Origin: Ancistrus triradiatus
Lineage: Eukaryota; Chordata; Actinopteri; Siluriformes; Loricariidae
Assembly (NCBI GenBank): GCA_025084515.1
Contig: JAJAGP010000568.1
Coordinates: 248,001-312,000, forward strand
Reading direction: 5' to 3'
Length of the DNA stretch: 64,000 nt
The notes under the pieces were generated by a model. It saw only the letters and a list, made by a program, of their open reading frames with translations. It was not told the origin of the DNA and did not search any database. Shown piece by piece: positions 46,611 to 57,415 of the stretch; the first letter of the stretch is position 1, and the number at the start of each line of letters is the position of its first letter. A program made the position numbers and the translations under genes.

Positions 46611-47711
46611 TAAGGTGCTCATCTGGGGTCCTATCCCACCCAGTGTACAATATTTAGGTTCTTAGCACCACCTTTGTATTCTATGCAGAGTCTAAAGGAA
46701 GCAACATTTATTGTTTCATTTTAAAATGTACAGTTCCAAATAGACCAAACATAGGCTTGAAATGCAGGCAAGGCTTTCAATCATGTTTCTCACGAACCAA
46801 AACAATGAATGATGGCTTCAGTTTTTCCGTCAAACTTTAGTTCCTCTTATCGTTATACATCAATTATAATTAATGAGTAGATCTATATATTCAGTAGTTT
46901 AATATATGCTCATAAATAGAGCATACAGTACAAGGTTTACTTGTACTTTACTTGTCTGTATGTATGTTTGCTGTGAGAGATTACAAAAAAAAATCACTTG
47001 GTTTCACAATGTGACATATTGCATGAGATAAGGGAATTCTGCAATTGAAATTCCATTGACAAGTACTGGCTGTTGTCCTGCCTGTATGCATGTGTGCGTG
47101 TGTGCGTGTCAGTGTGTGTGTATGCTCACCTGCTAACGCAACACAGCATTCATAAAGGTCGTATTGTTAAGTTGCGTGCGAAGCTCATGCTTTTGGCTTT
47201 GGGTCCCCGCCTACTCCTGTAAACCACAGCCTTTTTTTTCTCTCCCTGCTTTTTTCCCGGCCTCACCTTCCCCTCTTTTTTGTTACAGGTAAACATTTGA
47301 TGTCCGCACGCAATCCCCAGAGAGCCTCCACCCCCGCCCTTACTTGCTGGCTTACTCACTCTGGCTCATATCTCCTCACACACACACACTCACGCTATCG
47401 CATGCTCCCCATTCTTCTCGCATTCTTCTGCAGTCTGACTCAGCACCTGCTGAATGCCTGTTTGCACTTACTGGGCCGTTACACTGTTGAGCAACGAAAG
47501 GTTTTATACTGATCATGGACCAGGTTAAACTGCCCAAAATGTAATCTTGTCTATTATAAAAATGTCTGAAAGTTCATATTAGATCAATGTAAGTTATATT
47601 TTTCTCTGGATGTTAAGACACAACGTGGTACATTGCGCTTTCAAAGCATCTTGAATAACATATCAATCAGAGTTCCTGTGTAATGTTAAAGTGACAAATT
47701 CAGTCATTTTA
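46611..47711. other. Unassigned sequence with a pyrimidine-rich block
   Basis: The pyrimidine-rich stretch at 47200-47420 ('tttttttctctccctgc', 'cctccacccccgcccttac') ends near a 'tttgttacag|gt' junction. No exon can be supported. Confidence 0.45.
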
Positions 47712-48112
47712 CAGTGTATGGCCAAATGTATGTGGACATCCAACTATCTTACCTACACGTGCTTGTTGAATGTCTCATTCGATTAATGACAGTTGACAGC
47801 CCTCTATACCGTTTCACTCTTCTTCTGAGAAACCTTTAAACTAGAGTTTAGTGTCGAGTTTTGTGTCTGTTCAGCTAAGAGAGCTGTACTGAGGTCAGAC
47901 AATGATGTTGGGTAAAAATGTCTGGCATGCAGAAACAGGAAAAGTTAGTACTATGCATTTGCACTCCTGGTATCTGATGCCAAATGGTGAAGCATGACTC
48001 ATCAGTTCAGAGAATATGTTCACACTGTTCCTGAGTCCACTCATGGTGTGCTTGAGACCACTCATATTGATACCCAATTTGTGGTTTGTTAATAGATTCT
48101 GTGCTCTTAACC
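47712..48112 (-). mobile_element. Tc1-like element 'H' relic, minus strand, part 1
   Basis: The terminus 'cagtgtatggccaaatgtat' is preceded by TA (47710-47711), followed by 'gtggacatccaactatc' and 'tgtgcttgttgaatgtc'-like text. This is the known terminal region of a zebrafish-type Tc1 family. Further in, 'aggtcagacaatgatgttgg' and 'catgactcatcagttcagag' are the inverse of transposase segments. It is internally deleted. Confidence 0.7.
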
Positions 48113-48119
48113 ATAGCTA

Positions 48120-48327
48120 ACTACATTTTCTTTTTTCTGTCCGAGCTTGTGTTCTGGTACCAGCTTCAGCCCACACACTAAGATGGTCCTCCCCCTCAGC
48201 CCCACCCAAGCTGTTCTTCCATCATCAGCCCCAGCCTCACCATACTCAGGCCACAGAGGGCAGTAACTCTTTGACAATGCTGTGTTGTAAAAAGCACTAT
48301 ATAAATAAATTTGACTTTGACTTTGAC
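48120..48327 (+). mobile_element. L2-type LINE 3' end, copy 1 of 2
   Basis: It ends in 'gacaatgctgtgttgtaaaa' and 'agcactatataaataaattt' with a (GACTTT)n tail. Confidence 0.65.
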
Positions 48328-48770
48328 TCTTTCCCTCCTCCAGTCGACTGAGGTTGCTATGCCACCAAGACTTTCCACCAAGGAGACAAGATCCTACAGT
48401 CCTTCTGTGTACTGAACTAAATAACATCGATATGCATATTTTTACATTATTCCTCTTCACTACTGGCTTATATACTATACCTTTGATATTCTCTATTTTA
48501 TTATACTCTTCATAGTGTTTCATTTTAATTAAATAACTTGGTTCATTCTTACATATAACATCTATGCCGCACAAGGAGGACGCATCCCTTTTTAAGTTTT
48601 GGTCCTCCAAAGGGGAGTTTTTCCTTTCCACTGTTGCTCAATTTGGGATTGGGCTGATAATTTAATATAGAAGATAATCTAAATTGTAAAGGTAATTTGA
48701 GACAATGCTCCATTGTAAAAAGCGCTATAGAAATAAAGCTGACTTGACTCGACTTGACCTGACCAGGGTG
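48328..48770 (+). mobile_element. L2-type LINE 3' end, copy 2 of 2
   Basis: It contains 'caaaggggagtttttccttt', 'ccactgttgctcaatttggg', 'gagacaatgctccattgtaa' and 'agcgctatagaaataaagct' with a (GACTT)n tail. This is the 3' UTR signature of a fish L2-clade LINE. It directly follows the first copy, and both interrupt the Tc1 relic. Confidence 0.7.
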
Positions 48771-48779
48771 ATTTCAGGC

Positions 48780-48905
48780 TTTTGTTAGAATGCTTCACCA
48801 TGGACACCCATTCATGAAGCTCCCAGCTAACAGCTTTTGTCCTAATGTTTTCTACAGACAGACTTATATAGCCTTTGCTTCCAGATGAGTCAGTTCTTGT
48901 GGAGT
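48780..48905 (-). mobile_element. Tc1-like element 'H' relic, minus strand, part 2
   Basis: 'caccatggacacccattcat' and 'gaagctcccagctaacagct' match the inverse of the transposase region following the block at the end of part 1. The element therefore continues past the LINE insertions. Confidence 0.6.
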
Positions 48906-50189
48906 TCTCAAGTGGCATAGAAGTGTATCATGTAATACACCTATTGGCAGGCTCAGTTGCCTGTGTCTGTGGGAGGGAAGGCCGAGAGAGGGACCATCTT
49001 CCTGCCTCCGCAGCAGGTGCTTGCCCAGGTGGTGGGTGGAGAGTAATGTTCGCAACCCCACCCAGAACACAACACCCCCCATTTATTGGAGTCATGTCAT
49101 GTCATTTTTAAAGTAAAAATGAAAGTACTTAACAGCAAAGATGACAGTTGGGTTTTTTGAATTGTTAAGTTGGAACGTTGAGAGGAATGTGCAAAACTTT
49201 ATTTAACTTCGATTTTAATTAAGGTGTCTGAATTAAAATGCTGACATTTTCACCACTTGTTACTATAATTGAAACAAATGAATCTCAGTCAGTGTTTGAT
49301 ACTTTTCAGTGTTTTGTATATGATTTTCTTAGCAAGCTGGCTAACATCCTAGTTAATGCTAGACTAAGTCTAACCTCATTATCTCGCCCGACTCATCTAT
49401 CGCCACCTGTACAGGACAGATTTCCCTCCATGCCTTTACCTCAAAAATTCGCCAACCTCAGCTCATGCCCTTGCCATTCTTGAACTGTGATAAATGTCTT
49501 GCCAGCATTAAAATTCTACCCCATTAAGCCACCAATTTTTCAGCCGACCGGTCGGTAGGTGTCTTTAAGCCTACTGACAGGATTGCCTTCATTGTTAGCT
49601 CGCCTTGCTGGCATATCTTGACCATGTTCACTCTGCTGATGCCTTGCTGCTAATTGTTATTGCTCTGTTGATGTGTTAATCTAATTGTTAGTCTTTTTTT
49701 GTCAGCCTAAAGCAAACGACACGTGATTGACATGCTGATGCACTATTTTGAACAATCAGAACTTGCAACGCCAGATGATGTACAGCCCCTGCCTGTTATT
49801 CAGCTCAGACTTGATGCGCTTCGTGTCACAGAAACAACCTTCTATCATGGACTACTTCTCAAATTTGTGTAAATGAACAGAAACTGTACATGTACTGTAC
49901 GTACATGTTTATGTACATTGTAAGTGTGATTGCACAATAATGAGGGCTGCTCAGTAAAACGCATTATGCCAGCATCAGATATGAATATCCCTGCTTTTGT
50001 CTAGTTTTTTGTTAAGTCTCCAAACTCACCTCCTGACAAAAATAGTCATGAAACAGAGTCAGGTGAGATAATGAGGTTGGACTGTAAACTGTACAAATTG
50101 CTGCTATTAGCCAGCTGCCAATAGTTTTCGTTACTATTTTCACTCTAAATGATATCTTGCTCCAATTTTGCATTAATTTGTTTGTATCA

Positions 50190-50223
<34 letters not shown>

Positions 50224-51769
50224 ACTTATCATTAGTCTTTTCCTGACACATAATGCACTCTCATTATTCAAACAGGAATATGTTTACAGTTTATAGTCAT
50301 GTCTTCTAGCATGTTCATTGATCTCTTAAAGTATGAATGGTCTGTATACAGAGATGAGTTACACAAACTTGTGGGGATTGCATAAGTCAATATTCAGAGC
50401 AAAGATCTATTAGTGATCTTTGGTACTACTGAAGACATACACCTCCATTACTCTGTTAGGCATAATTCTTGAGTTTACCTAAGCAATGTTTACTTTTCAC
50501 AGTATCTACATCAGTGAAGAGCACTCTGTCAGTTTGTGGTATGAATAAAATTTCACGTCTAAAGTCATGCTTACGGAAAATCTAAATTCACTATAAAACT
50601 ATAAAATTCACATATATTGCTAATAGAGGGTAGTATTAAGTATTATGAAGGTATTGTCACTTCTCATTGTGCGTTTGGTTTTCCTCGTTCAGATTACTTG
50701 CTTTCATATTAACTCCTGAAACAAATCATTTAAACATGCAGAGGCAGCAGCATATTTCAGCCAACTGTACAAACGTTAATATTTGTTTTGCTAGCTCTTC
50801 TACATGCCATGCTAAGGAGAGTTTTACTTTTCAACAGAGATGTCAGATAAGCTTTGTTTATCTCCTTGTAACCACAGTTAGAAAGATCATACAGTCTGTG
50901 TTCTGAAGGATTATACTTAAGCAAAAGGCCAGAAGCTGCTGATTCATTTTCATTTTTTATTTATTTTTAATCAATTTAGCTCCAGTAAAAGTGGAAACCC
51001 TTGAGTTAAAGTACAAACATACTTGCTTTAAAATGCACTTAAAAGCACTGTCATGTAAGGACTGAGGAATTTATACAAGAAACTTTAGAAAGGCTAATGG
51101 ACTAGTACTAGCTAAGCAGGTTAATCAATTAGCAATAAAGTATGCAAAATACCTGATTCAATTTCAATCACACATGCAAAGAAGCTGCACTTAATTTAGA
51201 CACCAATCATTTATGCCTTTGTTGATTTGTAACTGAGGAATGAGGAAATGTGTGTTGTTTTTTGTACTGCACTAACCACATGACTCCATTCTGATGGCAC
51301 ATCAAAGAAGTTAATTCTTAGCATGTTGAATTGAACAATTGTTAACGTTTTGCATGGGTGGTAGTATTCACTTTAAATGCTACTGCAGATGCTAAATTCA
51401 CACTACCTATAATATAATTTTCCACACATGCAACTAGCTTTCTTTCATTTTTCATCTTGCTAAACATGTGTGCTCATGTCAAGTGCTGAATGTTGCAAGT
51501 TAAACCGGTGATCACTGCTATTATCGAAATGTGGTCCGCCCACATCATTCTTGTGCGACAGTGTGAATAGACCATGCTTACAGACCTGCTTACAGTGTTT
51601 CTCAGTAAGCAAGGTCTTAGCAACAAAGGTTATAGTCTCTTTCAGCAAAACAAGTGTGTAATAAGGCTAACTCACACACTGAGTAGTTATCTTAAGCTTT
51701 ACTGAAAAGCACACCAAAATGAAAAATGCTTTTGTGCCTGGTGACGTGAGAAAAACTTGATGTAACATG
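48906..51769. other. Unassigned sequence
   Basis: 2.9 kb without recognised genes or transposons apart from the AC microsatellite at 50191-50222. Confidence 0.5.
50191..50222 (+). repeat. (AC)n microsatellite
   Basis: About 16 AC units. Confidence 0.97.
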
Positions 51770-51845
51770 TGTATAGATGTAAACTTGTCTGTGTCGCTGA
51801 AATGGCCACTGATGCTGATAGAGAAGTTAAATAAACCATATAACC
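51770..51845 (+). mobile_element. V-SINE 3' tail fragment
   Basis: 'ctgaaatggccactgatgct' and 'gaagttaaataaacc' match the 3' end of the split SINE at 34368-34521. Confidence 0.6.
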
Positions 51846-51899
51846 TAACAATTGGAATAAAGTAAAAATAAGAAGACAAAACTATTGTGATGAATAGGC

Positions 51900-52436
51900 T
51901 TGCTTGAGCCAAAGGAGGTAGGCAGGTTGAAGACAGAGGTGCAGAGGAAACTTTATCACAAGAAACACAAAAATTCCAGAAAAAGCACATGCAAAAACAT
52001 AGCTAACAAATACAAAAGACAATACACACTTCACCAGGAGAGGGTTCATGAGTCTCAGTGTTTCTTATTGGAATTGTCATGGGGCCAGATCAAGAGTATC
52101 CTAACATTACAGACGTTAACTCAACACTACGAGAACCTGGAAGCTATCCAGTGAATGCATACTAAGACCGGAAACTATATGAAGCACAACAACATGGACT
52201 TGCACTCTCTGGAAACCATCCATCAAATATTGTTGTCACATAACCAGCTTGGGGTGCCCCCACATCACGGAAAGGAACCCATCCCAGGTGCCACTGGATT
52301 TAATCCAAACTTAATACACACTGAGACTGAAATTTGTGCTGAGCACAACAAACTGGACATGCACTGCCCAAAAATCATCCACTGGATGATTAAACTGGTA
52401 AGAAACCAGCCATTGGATGCTCCCAAAAAAACATAA
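51900..52436 (+). other. Unassigned frame with an in-phase ~53-codon internal repeat
   Basis: An open frame runs from 51900 to 52436 with one in-frame stop at 52152-52154. Two diverged DNA repeats, about 52158-52262 and 52317-52425, are offset by about 159 bases, a multiple of three. Their translations align as HTKT..MKHNNMDLHSLETIH and HTET..AEHNKLDMHCPKIIH, each followed by a Leu/Pro-ending segment (LGVP, LDAP). I recognise no family. Downstream 'ggggatcgaacc' at 52480 resembles an inverse box B, so an old repeat is possible. Confidence 0.3.
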
Positions 52437-52794
52437 CCCAACTCCATAAATGACAGATCTCCCTTCCCCAGATATGGGGATCGAACCAGATAGACTCAGC
52501 ATTGGGAACCAGTGTTGTACCTGCCCCAGTCTGTTTCGGGCACAGTTAACTCAAGTTACTGAGTCCTACTTTCTCAGGTCACTGGCATCTTGCAAGTTCA
52601 GCTGTAGGTCAGCTGGCACCTTAGAAAGTTTGGTTTGAGCTCTGTACATTTTCTGGTCTGACTGTGTTTTCACCAGATTACCTTGTGGGTCAGGTTCCTG
52701 GGTCTCAGTGCTCCTCTGTGCAGTTTGGGGACATGGTGTGTCACATCTGATAATTTTTGACTAGTGGTTCTGACTGAACTTACACCAGGACCTC

Positions 52795-52835
52795 CATGCA
52801 TTTTTCAACAAGACAATGCAAAACAGACCAAGTCA
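52795..52835 (+). pseudogene. Mariner/Tc1-like 'E' transposase scrap (second D)
   Basis: 'tccatgcatttttcaacaag' then 'acaatgcaaaac' reads C(M/I)FQQDNAK, the block around the second catalytic aspartate. It is on the plus strand, opposite to the adjoining E fragment. Confidence 0.55.
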
Positions 52836-52855
52836 GAAAACGTTAGGACTGAAAT

Positions 52856-53168
52856 ATGTAAATCCCTTCCAGTCTTTCTTTGAGGAACATTCTTTTTAAA
52901 CATATCAATACTTTTCTTATACATTTGTTGATAACCTGGAGGTCCTCTGCCCATTTTTACTCCTCAAAGATGCACCATTTCGTGGATACTGCTTTTGTAC
53001 CAAATCATGATTATAATCACCTGTTGACATTACCTGTTTGAAATCACATCATTATTTAGTTTTTATCTCAATACTATCCCTAAAATGGAATTTTGGAGGA
53101 TCAAACCAGAATGTGGAATGTGTTGCAGGCCTGAAACGCAGGAATGGATGTGTATTAACAAATGAAAC
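52856..53168 (-). mobile_element. Mariner/Tc1-like family 'E', minus-strand copy, left part
   Basis: Inverse of the E element 5' half. It covers the helix-turn-helix region ('agtctttctttgaggaacat'), the start region, and the leader ('caaatcatgattataatcac', 'gaaatcacatcattatttag', 'gttgcaggcctgaaacgcag'). It breaks off at 'caaatgaaac', where the Helentron-like element is inserted, and resumes at 54399. Confidence 0.75.
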
Positions 53169-53220
53169 TAGAGAGGTGCATTTCCTGAAGAAAATGCGAG
53201 TGTGGTTGCCACTCTGCAAT

Positions 53221-54150
53221 GGCCCCATGGACATCATATGTCACCTCAGATTGCACCGGGGACCAAGCTTGCCAAATTTCGTGGCCGTAGGTCAAAAACT
53301 GACTGAGTTACAGTCATTGGCCCACCCAGTGGCCCCAGTGTCCACCCGGGTCCTTAGGGGACCCATGGGCATCACATATCACTTCGGATTGCACCCGGGA
53401 CCAAGCTTGCCAAATTTCGTGGCCGTAGGTCGAAAACTGTCTGAGTTAAAGTCATTGGCCCACCCAGGGGCCCCAGTGCCCACCCGGGGTCCTCTTGGGC
53501 CCCATGGGCATTACATATCACCACAGATTGCACCCGGGACCAAGCTTGCCGAATTTCGTGGCCGTAGGTCGAAAACTGAATGAGTTACAGTCATTGGCCC
53601 ACCCAGGTCCCACAGGGTCCACCCAGGGTCCACAGGGCCCCACCCAGGGTCCATAGGGGCCCAATGGGCATCACATTATCACCTCAGATTGCACACCCGG
53701 GACCAAGCTTGCCGAATGTCGTGACCGTAGGTCGAAAACTGACTGAGGTTACAGTCATTGGCCCACCCAGGGTCCACAGGGGCCCAATGGGCATCACATA
53801 TCACCTCAGATTGCAACCCGGGACCAAGCTTGCCGAATTTCGTGGCCGTAGGTCGAAACTGACTGAGTTACAGTCATTGGCCCCACCCAGGGTCCACAGG
53901 GCCCACCCAGGGTCCATAGGGGCCCAATGGGGGCATCACATATCACCTCAGATTGCACTCGGGACCAGCTTGCCGAATGTCGTGACCGTAGGTCGAAAAC
54001 TGACTGAGTTACAGTCATTGGCCCACCCAGGGTCCACAGGGCCCACCCGGGGTCCATAGGGGCCCAATGGGCATCACATATCACCTCAGATTGCACCCGG
54101 GACCAAGCTTGCCAAATTTCGTGGCCCTATGTCAAAAACTGAGTTATGAT
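53221..54150 (+). repeat. ~140-bp minisatellite, about seven units
   Basis: Each unit contains 'cagattgcacccgggacca', 'agcttgcc', 'ttcgtggccgtaggtcgaaa' and 'gagttacagtcattggccca'. The anchor 'gaccaagctt' starts at 53261, 53399, 53538, 53701, 53822, 53963 (one base missing) and 54101, giving spacings of 138, 139, 163, 121, 141 and 138. The variation comes from a GC-rich linker built of 'cacccagggtccacaggg' phrases. Long open frames across it come from this composition and are not genes. Confidence 0.95.
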
Positions 54151-54311
54151 TCGTTAACTTTTGGCCCATTCATTTCCTATGGGAAAATTCAAACTTTGCG
54201 ATCGGGGGGCCCTATACAAGCACACCATTCCCGACCAGACCCAACGCAATGGCGATGGAACGGGGTCGATATCTTGAAAGCTGCGGCAGTTGAAATCCGG
54301 ACAAAAACGTG

Positions 54312-54345
54312 GAATAATAATAATAAGAAGAAGAAGAAGAAGAAA
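54312..54345 (+). repeat. (AAT)n/(AAG)n microsatellite inside the Helentron-like element
   Basis: AAT units followed by about six AAG units, just before the terminal hairpin. Confidence 0.9.
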
Positions 54346-54366
54346 AATAAGACTTTCGGATAACAG

Positions 54367-54398
54367 TAGTGTGGTTGCCTATATAGGCAACCACACTA
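54367..54398 (+). other. Perfect 13-bp terminal stem-loop
   Basis: Arms 'tagtgtggttgcc' and 'ggcaaccacacta' with loop 'tatata'. It marks the 3' end of the inserted element; host mariner sequence starts directly after it. Confidence 0.9.
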
Positions 54399-54540
54399 AT
54401 TAAGTTGACCAGAAAAAAACATGAAATACCTTGGGTTCATACTGTCTGCAATAAAATAAAGTTCAAAGGAAAGGTAAAGAATACTGCATTATATTTGTTA
54501 TATGCATTTTCCCCAACTCTTTCTGATTTGGTGTTGTAAT
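54399..54540 (-). mobile_element. Mariner/Tc1-like family 'E', minus-strand copy, terminal part
   Basis: It resumes with 'ttaagttgaccag', runs through 'aacatgaaatacc' and ends in 'ccccaactctttctgatttg' and 'gtgttgtaa', the inverse of the E terminus. The join with 53168 restores the family order. Confidence 0.75.
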
Positions 54541-54939
54541 ATGTTGTATTGTTATACATTGCTTATTCATGCTGATATGCAGCTTTCTCCTCTGTGTAAG
54601 TCATATTCTAGGGACTGAATAGCAATAACTGGATGTTCAAACAAGGTACCTCTGGACTCAGGAATTATGCTCAAAGACTTTCATTTACAACAAGTTGCCT
54701 ATTGTTTGGGCACCCTCTAGCTGATTGAATAAAGCCACTCACACAGCATAATCTGTCTATGGCAAGTCAATTCATACTTTTCCTTGTGCGTCGACCAACC
54801 GCTAAGACAATGGAGTCATTTCACTGAGAACACAAGATGACTGACCAGAAAGAATAAAGGGACCATTTATTCAAGCTGCTTGTATTCCAAGGGCCTGTTA
54901 CTACTGGGACAAACAGATTTGATTTTAATGTGAATAACA

Positions 54940-54990
<51 letters not shown>

Positions 54991-55430
54991 ATGAGCATTA
55001 TCTGTCTCCCTCTCTCTTTTTCTGTAACTGCAGACCACCAAGAACAATACTTATTGTCCAGGCAGCTGATGGTCACACAAAGCATACACACCAGTTAATG
55101 CTGCACGACTGAATAGATCCCATTGTGCTATGTTATAATACAAGGTGTTTTTCATGCTGTCACTCTACTGTAAGATAGGCCTGTCTCCGTCTTCCTTGCA
55201 CAAGCTTGCAACAGAGATGGTTTACATTTTTACCCAGTTCAGCCTGGATTAAGCATAGGCTTGAGTGGTACACCATGGAGCAGGATCTGAGGGATAGTGA
55301 GGCAACCTCAGGATTCAAACAGGTTTAAAAGTACACTGTATCACGAATGTGGCTTATCATATAACCAGCTCCACTGTCACATCAGAGGTATGAATAAAGT
55401 TAGTTTGAAGTCTTCGATCCTTACCATGTG
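54541..55430. other. Unassigned sequence with a CT microsatellite
   Basis: The only structure seen is the (CT)n tract at 54942-54984. Confidence 0.5.
54942..54984 (+). repeat. (CT)n microsatellite
   Basis: About 21 CT units. A CT-rich stretch follows after 'caattcaatgagc'. Confidence 0.97.
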
Positions 55431-55903
55431 CAGTACTGTGCAAATCTCTTATGTCACCATTAGATTAGTTGTTTTAGCAATGGTATAATGACAATATACA
55501 GTATAACATTGTTGACGACTGGACCCAAAAAATTCAAACTTGGATTTGTCACTCCATAATATTCTTTCTACTGATCTTCATTCCAGTCTTTGTGGCTTTA
55601 GCATATCTTAGCCTATTCATCCTGTTCCCTTTCCAGTTTCTTGGCTGCTACCCTTCCTAAAAGAACATTCCTGATCAAGCTGCTTCATATTGTAGATGAA
55701 GCTGCCAGATGCTGCTATTGCTCAAGTGTAAGGGGAGGCCACTCTAAATACTTGCTATTGTAGCCTCCAGAAGCTGTTTTTTTCTGTTTGTTTGGTTTTT
55801 TTTTTTTTTTTCAGAAAAAAAAAATCAAAATGTTAATACTGCATACAATTTTACTGTATTTTGTGGTTGTATTCTAATAAAGAGAGTGAGGAATAATTAC
55901 ATA
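55431..55903 (-). mobile_element. Tc1-like element 'D', minus-strand copy, left part
   Basis: The terminus is 'cagtactgtgcaaatctctt'. Then 'aacttggatttgtcactcca' and 'taatattctt' are the inverse of a WSDKSKFEFF-type segment around the first catalytic aspartate, and 'ttcttggctgctacccttcc' is the inverse of the N-terminal side. It is interrupted at 55902-55903 by a Tc1-A element. Confidence 0.75.
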
Positions 55904-57415
55904 CAGTTGGGCAAAAAAGTATTTAGTCAGCCACTGATTGTGCAAGTTCTCCTACTTAGAAAGATGACAGAAGTCTGTAATTTTCATCATAGGTACACTT
56001 CAACTATGAGGGACAAAATTAGAAAAACAAAATCCAGGAAATCACATTGTAGGATTTTTAAAGAATTTAATTGTAAATCATGGTAGAAAATAAGTATTTG
56101 GTCACCCAAAAACAAACAAGATTTCTGGCTCTCACAGACCTGTAACTTCCTCTTTATGAAGCCCTTCTGTCCTCCACTCGTTACCTGTATTAATGGCACC
56201 TGTCCACAGCCTCAAACAGTCAGACTCCAAACTCAACCATGGCCGAGACCAAAGAGCTGTCGAAGGACACCAGGAAGAAAATTGTAGACCTGCACCAGGC
56301 TGGGAAGAGTGAATCTACAATAGACAAGCAGGATGGTGTGAATAAATCAACTGTGGGAGCAATTGTAAGAAAATGGAAGACAAACAAGACCATTGATAAT
56401 CTCCCTCGATCTTGGGCCCCACGCAAGATCTAATCCCGTGGGGTCAAAATGATCATGAGAACAGTGAGCAAAAGTCCCAGAACTACAAAAATGACCTGGT
56501 GAATGACCTGCAGAGAGCTGGGACCAAAGTAATAAAGACTACCATCAGTAACAGTACGCCGAAAGGGACTCAGATCCTCCAGTGCCAAGCGTGTTCCCCT
56601 GCTTAAGCCAGTACATGTCCAGGCCCGTCTGAAGTTTGCCAGAGAGCATATGGATGATCCAGAAGAGGATTGGGAAAATATCATGTTGTATAATATCAGA
56701 ACTTTTTGGTAAAAATTCAACGTCGTGTTTGGAGGAAGAAGAATGCATCCCAAGAACACCATACCTACTGTGAAGCATGGGGGTGGAAACATCATGCTTT
56801 GGGGCTGGTTTTCTGCAGAGGGGACAGGACGACTGATCCGTGTTAAGGGAAGAATGAATGGGGCCATGTATCGTGAGATTTTAAGCCAAAACCTCCTTCC
56901 ATCAGTGAGAGCATTGTAGATGGAACGTGGTTTTCCAGCATGACTATGATCCCAAACTCACTGCTCGGGCAACGATGGAGTGGCTCCATAAAAAGCATTT
57001 CAAGGTCCTGGAGTGGCCTAGCCAGTCTCCAGACTCCAACCCCATAGAAAATCTGTGGAGGGAGTTGAAAGTCTGTGTTGCCCAGCAACAGCCCCAAAAC
57101 GTCACTGCTATAGAGGAGATCTGCATGGAGGAATGGGCAAAAATACCAGCTACAGTGTGTGCAAACCTGGTGAAGACCTACAGGAAATGTTTGACCTCTG
57201 TCATTGCCAACAAAGATTATGTTACAAAGTATTGAGTTGAACTTTAGTAATTGACCAAATACTTATTTTCCACCATAATTGACAATTAAATTCATTAAAA
57301 TCCTCTTAGTTTAAGTGTACCTACAGTATGATGAAAATTACAGACCTCACTCATCTTTATAAGTAGGAGAACTTGCACAATCAGTGGCTGAATAAATACT
57401 TTTTTTGCCCCACTG
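55904..57415 (+). mobile_element. Tc1-like element 'A', copy 2, full length
   Basis: Left terminus 'cagttgggcaaaaaagtatt', right terminus 'actttttttgccccactg', both flanked by TA (55902-55903 and 57416-57417). Inner terminal repeats include 'tctgtaattttcatcatagg' and its inverse. Length is 1,512 bp. It is the same family as 12604-14147 and is nested in Tc1-D. Confidence 0.92.
56239..57235 (+). pseudogene. Tc1-A transposase pseudogene, copy 2
   Basis: Start codon in 'caaccatggccgagacc', opening MAETKELSKDTRKK. The helix-turn-helix pieces STIDKQDGVNKSTVGAIVRKW are open to about 56433, where a stop and frameshift occur. The segment that should hold the first catalytic aspartate (WSDETKIELF) is damaged and partly deleted near 56680-56705. 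The last third is open: FQHDYDPK carries the second aspartate (56942-56944), and SPDSNPIENLW carries the glutamate (57047-57049). Exactly 34 residues lie between them, the DD34E spacing of Tc1. The end is VTKY-stop. It is inactive because the first aspartate region is lost. Confidence 0.9.

Larger units (their letters stand above)
53169..54398 (+). mobile_element. Helentron-like non-autonomous element (HINE-like) with minisatellite core
   Basis: 1.23 kb inserted in a mariner-like relic. Order: a 5' segment with a small hairpin (stem gcattt/aaatgc, 53178-53197) and the 12-mer 'agtgtggttgcc' at 53199-53210; about seven units of a ~140-bp minisatellite; a unique GC-richer segment; an (AAT/AAG)n microsatellite; and a terminal perfect 13-bp hairpin at 54367-54398 whose arm repeats the same 12-mer. 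This order matches described Helentron-associated elements (DINE-1-like), which combine tandem repeats, a microsatellite and a 3' terminal stem-loop. No Rep/helicase is present. The class is inference; the structure is directly visible. Confidence 0.6.

Noticed and set aside
48107..48631. 174-codon minus-strand open frame
   Set aside because: It crosses two L2 3' ends on the opposite strand, so it is a shadow of repeat sequence.
53038..54059. Two long plus-strand open frames (181 and 159 codons) and a 96-codon minus frame
   Set aside because: They run through the minisatellite; the repeated Pro/Gly-rich translation follows from the ~140-bp unit and not from a gene.
53221..54150. Regular repeats that could suggest a CRISPR array
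   Set aside because: Units are ~140 bp, contiguous and similar throughout, without short repeats separating unique spacers, and the DNA is vertebrate.
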